Origin: Aquiflexum sp. TKW24L | GTDB taxonomy: Bacteria; Bacteroidota; Bacteroidia; Cytophagales; Cyclobacteriaceae | DNA: 64,000 nucleotides | Assembly (NCBI RefSeq): GCF_023502205.1 | Contig: NZ_JAMFLG010000009.1 | Span: forward strand, 1-64,000 | Direction of reading: 5' to 3' | In this document: positions 35,785 to 43,937 of the stretch, piece by piece | How the letters are laid out: every line of letters begins with the position of its first letter | How positions within the stretch are numbered: position 1 is the first letter of the stretch | Position numbers and translations under genes: made by a program | Notes under the pieces: model-generated | Told to the model about the DNA's origin: nothing | The model's input: the letters and a program-made list of their open reading frames with translations, nothing else | The model's database searches: none

Positions 35785-37050
35785 TCAGATTTTATAATTG
35801 GAATACAAGTCCTTCACGGCATGGAGACAATTTCCACTGAATACCTCAATTTGAGAAGCATTAGCGTTGGAATGAACGAGTTTGTTTTCCTCTTTCAAAA
35901 AGCCTTCCTCTAATTTTTTTGCTTCCTTGATGAAGCCGGTTTTTCTCTTTTGATAATCCTCACTGATCCAGCGATGGAGTTTTTCAGCTTTCCACCAAAG
36001 CGAATTGTCTGGACTTGATCCGGGTTGGAGGAAATTATCCAATGTTTTTGTCCCCATAAAAAAAGGAATATAAACCGACAAACAGGGCATGGAGGTACCT
36101 GTCATCCAAACTGTGGACGGAAGGCCTGTACGGATTTCGACCACCATACTGCCTGTGGTAGTACTTGGATTAGTCAGTCCCGTGGCATGCATACACAGAG
36201 AAGAAGTATTGCATTTTTTTGGACTGAATTGAGGATCGGGAAGGTTATGGGTTCTGAGGATTTGCATCGCTTTCTCCGTTGTAAAGTCACCTTTGCTTGC
36301 AGAAAGGAGGTTGCTGCTGCAGGCTTGCCGGATTTTTGATCTTCCCACTTTGGTATAAAGGAAATCAGAGAAATAATATCTGAAGGAAAAAGGATTGGGT
36401 TTTGGTTTCAGTGAAAATGGGAAATTTCGTTTTTCCTCCTCCAAATGTATATTTTCATAATCCGTCTCGATGCTAAGTCCATTGGAAATGCTTGCGAAGC
36501 TTTCCACTTTCCTACTTGCCCAAGATTTACCCGCTGTCTCTAGGATATAGGCCTCTTTTGGATCAGCGATGATGTAGCTGTTGTGGTAATAAAAATCTTT
36601 GTTTTTGTAACCGCCACAGGCATTTTGACCATAGATTGACAAAAGCGTTGTAATACAATTTACCGCTTCTTTGGCAGTTTTGTTCCTTTCCAATGCCAAG
36701 CGCAACATGTCCATTCCGGTCAATCCGGTGTTTTGTTTTTGGATTTTGACATTGGTGAATATGGCTTCATTACCGATAACTACCCCGAATTCATTAACGC
36801 CCATTTCGGCTCCCCACATTTGAAATGGTTTCGAAAGTAGGACTTCATAGGTTTCCTCTACTTGGGGAATGCTGATGTAGGTACAATTTAATGTGAGATT
36901 CTGTTCGGTACCTTTGGCGGTTTCTCTTTGGGAAATCCTTGGAAAATGTTGCAAAGCCTGCGCCTCATCCGGTTCTCGATCGGAATTTTTTGCCAAAATC
37001 AGGTTTTTGTTTTTGGTGAAATGGGGAAGGCCTACCAGGGTATCGCACAT
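35785..37050 (-). CDS. C69-family dipeptidase / secernin-like Ntn hydrolase
   Basis: 421 residues. It begins MCDTLVGLP; removal of the Met would expose Cys2 as the N-terminal nucleophile of this Ntn-hydrolase family. The motif AKNSDREPDEAQ near residue 20 and EMGVNEFGVVIGNEAI near 80 are typical of secernins and C69 peptidases. There is no signal peptide. Family members cleave dipeptides or amide bonds; the substrate here is unknown. It starts 31 bp after the nitrilase gene's stop and probably ends the amine oxidase/nitrilase/C69 operon. Confidence 0.88.
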   Translation of the reverse strand: MCDTLVGLPHFTKNKNLILAKNSDREPDEAQALQHFPRISQRETAKGTEQNLTLNCTYISIPQVEETYEVLLSKPFQMWGAEMGVNEFGVVIGNEAIFTNVKIQKQNTGLTGMDMLRLALERNKTAKEAVNCITTLLSIYGQNACGGYKNKDFYYHNSYIIADPKEAYILETAGKSWASRKVESFASISNGLSIETDYENIHLEEEKRNFPFSLKPKPNPFSFRYYFSDFLYTKVGRSKIRQACSSNLLSASKGDFTTEKAMQILRTHNLPDPQFSPKKCNTSSLCMHATGLTNPSTTTGSMVVEIRTGLPSTVWMTGTSMPCLSVYIPFFMGTKTLDNFLQPGSSPDNSLWWKAEKLHRWISEDYQKRKTGFIKEAKKLEEGFLKEENKLVHSNANASQIEVFSGNCLHAVKDLYSNYKI

Positions 37051-37080
37051 AGTCAGGGATTGGTTTAAGATATGATAAGG

Positions 37081-38211
37081 TCAAAAGTCCATATTCCAGA
37101 TTCCTCCTTTTTCAGCCTTTTTGGTTTCCAATAATTTCCCATCTCTCAGGAAAAACGGTTGGCCATCGGTTCCCAAATCCCACAATTGACCTCTCAGGAA
37201 AACATTTGCGCCTGTTTTGGCACCCGAGCTTCCGATTCTTCCTGGAAGGGCATATTTAATCCAGGCTTCCTTTTCTGTCAATTTCCCGATGTCATTGGGA
37301 TCGACATCACGAGGCATATCGGCTCCATTGTAACCGGCCCATGGAACATCCATTGCCCCGTCCACCGCACAGTAAGAATTGACCAAGACTAGATCCACCC
37401 CTTCAATCGCCTGATAGGATTCTGGATACCAAGAGTCCGCACAGACCAAAATCCCGATTTTTCCAAAAGGCAAATCAAATTTTGGGATCTGTTGACTTGG
37501 GCTTTGGGTCACAAAAGGCTTTTCTGAATCTATGGTAAATGCTTTGCGGATGCATTGGGGATGGATTTTTCCATTTGGGTCAAACAGAAAAGAGGTGTTA
37601 TAGATTCCCTGATCAGCGTCGACAGTCAAGATACCATCTTTGATTTCCGGTCCGGGGAGCAAAATAGATCCTGCAGCGATATAGACTTGGTATTGGGCAG
37701 AAAGTCGGCTAAAAACCTCTGCATAAGTTTTGGCCATTTTTTCTGATTTCATTCTAAAAAGCGTGGCTCCAATCTTGTCTGATTCTTTGTTTGATCTTGA
37801 AAAATATCTGATAAAATCCAGGGGATGGCTCAAAATCAGTTGGGCCATGGCCAAGGTGAGGTTTCCCGAATTGGCCACGGATTTCTTTTCATCTTGGATT
37901 ACGAGCCATGTACCGAGATATTCGGGGAGCAAGACGATGGTATTTTCCCTGAAGAAACCCTGATCTTTGGCAGATTTGAAATAGGATTCCAATTTGGCTT
38001 GGAACTGTTGCTGCGTCAGATAATCTGTTTCCAACATGAAAGGTTGGATTCCAACCACATTTCCCCGGATACTATCAGAAGATATGGGGGAAATATTTTC
38101 AGTCAAACTGATTTCAGGTGCTATGGTGGGAAGCTCAGGATGGAAACCTGTGTTTGCCCAAATGGCCCAAATCAGGACTAATACCGATATTACGAGCAAT
38201 ATCTTTTTCAT
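37081..38211 (-). CDS. Membrane-anchored carbon-nitrogen hydrolase (nitrilase superfamily)
   Basis: 376 residues from the ATG at 38211, chosen because it gives an ATGA overlap with the upstream oxidase stop and starts a normal signal or anchor segment (MKKILLVISVLVLIWAIWA). The nitrilase triad is visible: Glu in VLLPEY, Lys in CIRKAF and nucleophile Cys257 in GILVCADSW. The superfamily hydrolyses nitriles, amides or carbamoyl groups, or transfers acyl groups. The anchored form suggests a periplasmic site. Middle gene of an operon with monoamine oxidase and C69 peptidase. Confidence 0.88.
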   Translation of the reverse strand: MKKILLVISVLVLIWAIWANTGFHPELPTIAPEISLTENISPISSDSIRGNVVGIQPFMLETDYLTQQQFQAKLESYFKSAKDQGFFRENTIVLLPEYLGTWLVIQDEKKSVANSGNLTLAMAQLILSHPLDFIRYFSRSNKESDKIGATLFRMKSEKMAKTYAEVFSRLSAQYQVYIAAGSILLPGPEIKDGILTVDADQGIYNTSFLFDPNGKIHPQCIRKAFTIDSEKPFVTQSPSQQIPKFDLPFGKIGILVCADSWYPESYQAIEGVDLVLVNSYCAVDGAMDVPWAGYNGADMPRDVDPNDIGKLTEKEAWIKYALPGRIGSSGAKTGANVFLRGQLWDLGTDGQPFFLRDGKLLETKKAEKGGIWNMDF

Positions 38212-39554
38212 GATGGATTTCCAATTGTCATTTGCGCTGCTTTTTCTCCTGCTCTTACGGCGCCTTCTATATAGCCAAACCAAACGTCAGATGCCTCTGT
38301 TCCAGCCCAAAAAAACCTATCCTCAGGTTTGGAGTAGGCATCTTGGAAAGCGGTCCAACCGCCGACGGGATATAGTCCCGCATAGCAACCTCGGCTCCAG
38401 GTCTCATCAGTCATGGTAAAATCATGGTAAGCTGTCGGGTTTTTGGCATCCTCACCAAAATAGTCTACCAACTTCTGCAACATGGCATGTTTTCTCTGCT
38501 CAAGGGTTTTTTTGAAAAACTCCTCGGCTCTGTCTGCGATCGCAAATCCAAGGATTACTCCATATTCGCCGTTTTTTGGAGAGGAATCGAACAGCGTTTG
38601 GAAGGGAGAATGCTCATCTGCCAAAGCCTGTCCACTGAAATTTTTATCCCGCCAAAACGGCTTATCATAGACCATGAAACATTTACCTACTTTACCCATG
38701 CTTATCCGGTTGATTATCTGAGATTTTTGAGAAGTCAACTCAGGTGTAAATTTGATCTCGGCAGCAAGTGGTGGCGGAATGGCTATGATTAGATTTTTTG
38801 CTTCAAATTCAAAACCATCGCCTGAAACCTTCACACTATTTTGATCCTGCTGAATGGACTGAACAGGATGATTGAAATGGATTTGGGAAAGGAATTTAGC
38901 TGCCATCTTATCGACAAGTGTCTGCATTCCTCCCACGATTCGATGCTGCTGTGCACCATCTTTGATACTGATAAGGCTATTTAAATTATGGCCTGACTTG
39001 ATATAAAACAATGCATGAAGCAAAGAAATCGTATTGAGCTCACAGGCAAAAACAGTCTCCAGACCATAGGTGATTACTTTATGGCTTGCTTGGGTGAGGC
39101 AGTTCTTTTTGATAAAATCTGAAAGTAGCATGTTGTCATAAGCTTCCGCTTGGGGATGCGACCAAGGATTGGATGCGGAAATGCTTTTGGCCATCCTTTC
39201 CATTTTCTTCAATAGCCAATCGAGGTTGAGCAAAGAAAGGATGTCGATTTTTGGGATCAGCCCTTTGTACTTTCTTACTTTTTGACCAAAGTCTAGGATA
39301 TTGTAGCCTTCGTTGTAAGTCTCATAATAATCCACTCCGTATTCTTTGCAGAGTGCATACATCCTGTCTTGGGTAGGGCCTATCCATTGTCCGCCAAAAT
39401 CCAGGTATTGTCCATTTTCAAATCTTTTGGTGTAAACCCTTCCTCCTAGACGTTCCCTTGCCTCAAGTACGATAAAGGATTTGTTCGTTTTGTGGAGGAT
39501 GCGTGCGGCGGCAATCCCGGAGAACCCTCCGCCAATGATAATGGTGTCAAGCAT
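38208..39554 (-). CDS. Flavin-containing monoamine oxidase-like protein
   Basis: 448 residues. The FAD Rossmann motif IIGGGFSGIAAARIL opens the protein, followed by EARERLGGRVYT and GGQWIGPTQDRM. The C-terminus has FFWAGTEASDVWFGYIEGAVRAG for FAD binding. Cys390 in SRGCYAGLYP aligns with the cysteine of human MAO that binds FAD covalently, so an 8-alpha-S-cysteinyl flavin is likely. It would oxidise an amine to an imine or aldehyde with release of peroxide. It heads the three-gene operon; the nitrilase start overlaps its stop. Confidence 0.92.
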   Translation of the reverse strand: MLDTIIIGGGFSGIAAARILHKTNKSFIVLEARERLGGRVYTKRFENGQYLDFGGQWIGPTQDRMYALCKEYGVDYYETYNEGYNILDFGQKVRKYKGLIPKIDILSLLNLDWLLKKMERMAKSISASNPWSHPQAEAYDNMLLSDFIKKNCLTQASHKVITYGLETVFACELNTISLLHALFYIKSGHNLNSLISIKDGAQQHRIVGGMQTLVDKMAAKFLSQIHFNHPVQSIQQDQNSVKVSGDGFEFEAKNLIIAIPPPLAAEIKFTPELTSQKSQIINRISMGKVGKCFMVYDKPFWRDKNFSGQALADEHSPFQTLFDSSPKNGEYGVILGFAIADRAEEFFKKTLEQRKHAMLQKLVDYFGEDAKNPTAYHDFTMTDETWSRGCYAGLYPVGGWTAFQDAYSKPEDRFFWAGTEASDVWFGYIEGAVRAGEKAAQMTIGNPS

Positions 39555-39876
39555 AGGGATATTTTGGGCAAAGTGAATGAGTCATTTTTTCAGTCGAAAA
39601 GAAATGAATTCTCAGGCTTTCAGGATAGCAATTTATCAATATTTCAATTCAAACTTTTCTCCTTTTTTGGTCGGTATTTTTTCTATCTCAAGAAGCCAAT
39701 TTTTTAAGGTCTTGTCTAAATCAATTATCGGAAAATCAATCGGAAACCAAAATTGAAAAAATCAGAAATGGCAAAGACTTCATGTGCCTTGGGGTTTGGA
39801 TTCAAAATCCTGAATTTAACCCTGATCCACAAGAAGTCTTTGTTATAAAAAAATGTGATGTGATTCTGGAAAGTTA
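39555..39876. other. Gap with a possible outer-membrane protein tail
   Basis: 322 bp without a complete gene. On the minus strand a frame ending at 39727-39725 reads KFRILNPNPKAHEVFAISDF then FNFGFRLIFR before the stop, which looks like the last strands of a beta-barrel protein. It has no start of its own and follows the stop of the gene at 39877 in another frame. It may be the tail of a lost paralogue; confidence is low. Confidence 0.25.
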
Positions 39877-40527
39877 TCAGAAGTGGAAGGAAAAGCGGAC
39901 GGCTCTGAGTGGGGCCATTGACAAGCCAACACTATTGAAGTTTTCATTGATGGTAGGAACGTCAGGCCTTTCGATTCTGTTTGTTCCTGTATTGAAATTC
40001 AAAGAAGCTGAAGTCTCAGCTGAAACGGAGAAATGTTTTGAAAAATGGTACCTCAATCCAAGAAACCCTATTGAGTTTAAATTGAAGGAAGTGCTATTGA
40101 TCGTATTGGTGCTTTGGTATGTATTCCTGATTTCATTCCGTCCAAATCCAGCCCCAAAATCCACTCCATAATAGCCTATTATTCTTGGATGAAATGTTTT
40201 TTGCCATTCTTTTCCAACGTAGACATTGATCCCCTGATTGTTTCTGTTCAAGTCATTTTGGTTTCCATCATCATTTTGGTTGGAACTGAAATTGGCATTG
40301 AGATTAGCACCAAGTCTCAAGGCCACATTTTTGCCATTTTTACTGACATAATGATTTCTATAGAGTAGGTTACTCGGATATTGCCCAAGAATGATCGGAG
40401 CAAGGTCTAAGGAAAACTCATGTTTGGTTTCTGAATAATCAAAAACAGATTTTTCTGTTGATTCCTGCGCGGAGACTTGAGCGATAACCGCGATTACGAA
40501 AAGGAACAAAATTGACAATTTCTTCAT
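39877..40527 (-). CDS. Outer-membrane beta-barrel protein of unknown function
   Basis: 216 residues with a signal peptide (MKKLSILFLFVIAVIAQVSAQ). The mature part alternates amphipathic strands with Asn/Asp-rich turns (SSNQNDDGNQNDLNRNN) and ends with RFSFHF, the aromatic C-terminus needed for BAM insertion. The pattern suits a barrel of about eight strands. Function unknown. The overlapping + strand frame at 39782-40171 is a shadow. Confidence 0.8.
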   Translation of the reverse strand: MKKLSILFLFVIAVIAQVSAQESTEKSVFDYSETKHEFSLDLAPIILGQYPSNLLYRNHYVSKNGKNVALRLGANLNANFSSNQNDDGNQNDLNRNNQGINVYVGKEWQKTFHPRIIGYYGVDFGAGFGRNEIRNTYQSTNTINSTSFNLNSIGFLGLRYHFSKHFSVSAETSASLNFNTGTNRIERPDVPTINENFNSVGLSMAPLRAVRFSFHF

Positions 40528-40628
40528 AGAGGATTATTTTAAGTGAACAATACCCTGTCTACGAATAAATTGCTTATTTAGTTTTTCACCTCGTCTTTTG
40601 ATTTTTTAAGTGTTTGCACACCAAAGGA

Positions 40629-41228
40629 TTAATTTTTTCCTGTTAAGAAATCCCTGAATTCTTCCGTATCGAAGTTGCTCATCCCTTCCTGGTAAAAAAT
40701 GATTTCTCCTTTTGGATTGACTACCAAAGTGGTCGGGATAGATTCGCTTTGGAGGGAATTGTTGAGCCCATAGCTTGCATGGACGACCGGGAAAGTAAAA
40801 CCTTTGTCATCAATGAATGACTTGCTTTTTTCCATTTCCTTGTCAAGAGCAATCATCAGGAATTCCAGGTTTTCGGTGTCCTTGACTTTAGCATACATAT
40901 CCTCAATATGTGGCATTTCAGCCCTGCACGGAGGACACCAAGTAGCCCAAAGGTTGATAAATACAGTCTTGCCTCGGTAATCTTCCAAGTTGACGGGATT
41001 CCCTTCCATATCGATAAACCTTCCGGCGTAGTCAAAGGTCTGGGTTTCCTTATTGACCAAAGTGATTTTTGGTTTTTTGATACCGGTGGCCAAAAGCAGC
41101 GACTGCAGTCCCCCCATGATTGGTGTAATCAACCCTGTAAAATATAGAAATGCGAAAACTGATAGAATCAATCCCCAACTTTTCAACTCCTTTTTCCAAT
41201 CAATCATTTTTGTATTATTTTTCTCCAT
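40629..41228 (-). CDS. TlpA-like membrane-anchored thioredoxin (copy 1)
   Basis: 199 residues from the ATG at 41228 (MEKNNTKMIDW); two GTG codons lie just upstream. One membrane span (about 17-37) anchors a thioredoxin-fold domain in the periplasm. The redox motif is WCPPC within LWATWCPPCRAEMPHI. A cis-Pro follows in SIPTTLVVNP. It probably reduces disulfides in periplasmic or cytochrome c maturation partners. Its close paralogue is at 42198-42788. Each copy is divergent from a paralogous outer-membrane protein gene, so the two-gene cassette is duplicated. Confidence 0.92.
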   Translation of the reverse strand: MEKNNTKMIDWKKELKSWGLILSVFAFLYFTGLITPIMGGLQSLLLATGIKKPKITLVNKETQTFDYAGRFIDMEGNPVNLEDYRGKTVFINLWATWCPPCRAEMPHIEDMYAKVKDTENLEFLMIALDKEMEKSKSFIDDKGFTFPVVHASYGLNNSLQSESIPTTLVVNPKGEIIFYQEGMSNFDTEEFRDFLTGKN

Positions 41229-41423
41229 CACCACGCAAAATTACAAAGATCAACCAGCTTACTCTGTGATAATACATACTGGTTTCTCTTTCAGGAATTT
41301 GTATGCTTGGATTTAAAAGTAAAAAAGAAGTGCCTTAAGCATTAAAAAATTCGACAAAAAGTTAAATTTATAATGTTGTAAGCATCGATAGCTATTCATT
41401 GGGGTATATAAATTCTAAGGATT

Positions 41424-42041
41424 ATGAAAAATGGATTTTCAATTTGCCTGATAATTTTAGCTTTGCTTTCCGGAGGATTTGTCACTGCGCAGACTTTTGA
41501 AATTACACCCACCACCGGCTACACTTTCTCCTCTCAATTTGACATCACAGGAGGCACCGGAAAATTGGAAGGAGGTGCAAACTGGGGGCTTTCGATAGGA
41601 TACACTCCCAATGAATTTTTAGAATTTGAAATCTCCTATAATTATTTTGGGACAGATGCCCGAGCGAGTTCTGTTTATTTGGTGGAAGACGAGGTCACCA
41701 AAGCCAACCTTCATTTTTTGATGGGAGGGGTAAACATGCTTTTTCCTGCATCAGAAAAAGTGACATTATTTGGCGGTCTGAAAATCGGAGCAGCATCCTT
41801 GCTTTTCGAGGACAGCCCCAATGTGGACCGGACAAGATTTTCCCTTGGGTTTCAGGGAGGAATGCGCTACTATGTTTCTGAACGGATTGGGTTTAGACTT
41901 CAGGGCACCCTTTTGCTTCCTATTGTAAGCGAAGGGGGAAGTATATGGTGGAATCCAAATACAGGAACTAATATAAGCGGATGGTCTCCGATCGTTCCGA
42001 TCAGTTTAAATGCCGGACTGATAATCCGCTTACAGCATTAA
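41424..42041 (+). CDS. Outer-membrane beta-barrel protein (cassette copy 1)
   Basis: 205 residues with a signal peptide (about 1-24). The mature protein has short alternating strands, including EITPTTGYTFSSQFDITGG, FSLGFQGGMRYY and ERIGFRLQGTLLLP, which resemble OmpW/outer-membrane protein beta-barrel folds. It is a clear paralogue of 43141-43758 (shared EITPxTGYTF, FSLGFQGGM and ERIG[FI]RLQ). It is divergent from TlpA copy 1 across a 195-bp gap. Function unknown; a shared regulator with the TlpA gene is possible. Confidence 0.85.
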   Translation: MKNGFSICLIILALLSGGFVTAQTFEITPTTGYTFSSQFDITGGTGKLEGGANWGLSIGYTPNEFLEFEISYNYFGTDARASSVYLVEDEVTKANLHFLMGGVNMLFPASEKVTLFGGLKIGAASLLFEDSPNVDRTRFSLGFQGGMRYYVSERIGFRLQGTLLLPIVSEGGSIWWNPNTGTNISGWSPIVPISLNAGLIIRLQH

Positions 42042-42197
42042 TCAGGTTTGAATTTGAAAAATTTGTAAAGACAAAGAGACTAAATTTTGCTTAATTGGAT
42101 ATTGAAATCAATTCAACTGTTTTAATTCATATAATTGAATATCAAACATTTAAGACAACGCAACTCTTCAAATGATTGATGCCACAAAGATTATTAT

Positions 42198-42788
42198 TTA
42201 CCGGGCTGTTTGGGATCCTGAGGTAAGAAGATCTCTGAACTGATCTGTGTCAAAATTATTTGTTCCATTGAGGTAATAGATAACTTTTCCTTCAGGACTT
42301 ACCACTACAGTAGTTGGGATTGCTTTGGTGAAAAGTGAGGAATTTAATCCTTCATCGGCATGGTAAATCGGAAAGGTATAGCCTTTATCCTGAATGAAAT
42401 TTTTGCTCTTGTTAAAATCCTCGTCAGTAGCAATCATCAAAAACGCAATGTCTGTTGTGTCCTTTAATTTGCCGTAGAGGCTATGGATATAGGGCATTTC
42501 TATTCGGCACGGACCACACCATGAAGCCCAAATATTGATAAAAAGGGTTTTTCCTTTAAATTGATTAAGACTGACTCTGTTGCCTTCCATATCCATGAAA
42601 GTACCTGCATAGTCAAATTCGGTTTCTGTATCTGTTTTGGGTTCATTTTTTGGACCTATCACATTCATTCCCACTAACTCTAACCTGACGCGCCTTTTGA
42701 TATGTTTTCCTTTTTCGGTAAAATAAAAGAATGCAATTCCCAAAAACAGAACTGCAAGCAAGGAAAACAAAATTTTATTTTTCAACAT
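42198..42788 (-). CDS. TlpA-like membrane-anchored thioredoxin (copy 2)
   Basis: 196 residues from the ATG at 42788, directly before the anchor (MLKNKILFSLLAVLFLGIAFFYF). Redox motif WCGPC in IWASWCGPCRIEMPYI; cis-Pro in AIPTTVVVSP. It shares with copy 1 the blocks FDYAGxFxDMEGN, FLMIAxD, KSxxFIxDKGxTFP and NFDTxxFRDxLT. The central dipeptide differs (GP here, PP in copy 1), which usually changes the redox potential, so the copies may have different partners. Confidence 0.92.
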   Translation of the reverse strand: MLKNKILFSLLAVLFLGIAFFYFTEKGKHIKRRVRLELVGMNVIGPKNEPKTDTETEFDYAGTFMDMEGNRVSLNQFKGKTLFINIWASWCGPCRIEMPYIHSLYGKLKDTTDIAFLMIATDEDFNKSKNFIQDKGYTFPIYHADEGLNSSLFTKAIPTTVVVSPEGKVIYYLNGTNNFDTDQFRDLLTSGSQTAR

Positions 42789-43140
42789 GATTTTACTTTG
42801 ATTTGACTGATAATTAAGGAAATCCATTGTAAATATATAAAAGCAAACCTAAATATCTTTGGCCATTTGGAAAGTGACAATGGATACATATTTTTCAGTG
42901 TGCACTGCCAATCGCTTTTTCACAAAATTCATTTCGGTAATAAAGTTTTTGTTGATAAAACTTTTGTTTTCCGTGAGACTCAGGATGGAAAAGTGAAGTT
43001 TATTTTCTCCACAAATCAACACTTCCTGTATTGTATTTGCCAAGGATTGACAATAGAACTAATATTTTGATTGCTAGGGATAGCGATTAAAAAAAATTGT
43101 TAATATTTGTCAATTGTCTTTATCAAAACTTTATTCCTCT
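42789..43140. other. 352-bp gap between TlpA copy 2 and its divergent neighbour
   Basis: Two overlapping frames of 64 and 67 codons (42849-43043 minus, 42867-43070 plus) exist but neither resembles a protein family, and they overlap each other. The region must hold the two divergent promoters. No hairpin or repeat is evident. The equivalent gap in cassette copy 1 is only 195 bp. Confidence 0.35.
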
Positions 43141-43758
43141 ATGAAAAAACTATTACTTCTTTCATTATTTACAGTAATTTCAATATTTGAGATTCACGCA
43201 CAAGGTGTAGAAATTACGCCAATTACAGGTTACACTTTTCCTGCCTCTTATCGTATCACTTCAGGTAATGCGAGATTGGGAGATGGTCAAAATTGGGGAG
43301 GTAATCTTGGATTTTCCCTCAATAAAAATATGGAAATCGAGCTTTCGTACAATTACATGTCAACACGGGCTACTGCTTCCTCGCCACTAATAACCAATAG
43401 AGTTGATGTAAGGACAAACGTCCATTATGCGATGATTGGAGCAAACAGACTGTTTCCCACCTCTGATGCGATGACCTTTTTTGCGGGTTTTAAAATGGGA
43501 ACAGGAACTTTGGCATTTCCTGATAGAGAATATAGAAATATCACTAAGTTTTCTTTGGGATTTCAAGGCGGTATGAAATATTTTGCAACGGAAAGAATCG
43601 GTATCAGGTTGCAGGCAAACTTAATGATGCCTGTTCTCGCCGCAGGTGGAAGTTTGTGGTGGAGTCCGGGAGGAGGAACTGCCGTAGGTCTTTCCACTTT
43701 CTCACCGATCGTCCAGTTTGGCTTTACGGGAGGTATTATTTTCCGTTTGCAGCAATAA
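43141..43758 (+). CDS. Outer-membrane beta-barrel protein (cassette copy 2)
   Basis: 205 residues from the ATG at 43141, which starts a standard signal peptide (MKKLLLLSLFTVISIFEIHAQ); an earlier in-frame start at 43114 would add nine residues. The mature sequence is paralogous to 41424-42041 over its whole length. It ends with GGIIFRLQQ, close to GLIIRLQH in copy 1. Probably an eight-stranded barrel. A strong terminator follows at 43776-43809. Confidence 0.85.
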   Translation: MKKLLLLSLFTVISIFEIHAQGVEITPITGYTFPASYRITSGNARLGDGQNWGGNLGFSLNKNMEIELSYNYMSTRATASSPLITNRVDVRTNVHYAMIGANRLFPTSDAMTFFAGFKMGTGTLAFPDREYRNITKFSLGFQGGMKYFATERIGIRLQANLMMPVLAAGGSLWWSPGGGTAVGLSTFSPIVQFGFTGGIIFRLQQ

Positions 43759-43775
43759 ACGGCTAAGAATCTAGT

Positions 43776-43809
43776 AAAAAAACCTGCTTTGGAACAAGCA
43801 GGTTTTTTT
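43776..43809 (+). terminator. Rho-independent terminator
   Basis: AACCTGCTT (43781-43789), loop TGGAAC, AAGCAGGTT, then a T-run. A perfect nine-pair stem, preceded by a matching A-run, so it could also work in reverse. Confidence 0.9.
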
Positions 43810-43898
43810 ATTGCCCAATCAAAATCATTCCCCAAAGAATCAAAAAGTTAGAAAGAACAGGGATTTTATTTCTCCAACAAGCATAGGAGTATTTTTTA

Positions 43899-43920
43899 AA
43901 GCTTGCTACTTTGCAAGCTT
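43899..43920. promoter_or_regulatory. Inverted repeat upstream of tex
   Basis: AAGCTTGC, loop TACTTT, GCAAGCTT: a perfect 8-bp inverted repeat that ends 17 bp before the tex start codon. No T-run follows, so it is not a terminator. It could be an operator or a structure in the leader that affects translation. Confidence 0.4.
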
Positions 43921-43937
43921 ATCTATCCCAAAGCGCA

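Noticed and set aside
39782-40171. A 129-codon plus-strand frame
   Set aside because: It overlaps the C-terminal half of the outer-membrane protein gene on the minus strand, which has a signal peptide and barrel pattern.
42849-43070. Two short overlapping frames between TlpA copy 2 and its divergent barrel gene
   Set aside because: They are mutually antisense, match nothing known and lie in the expected promoter region.
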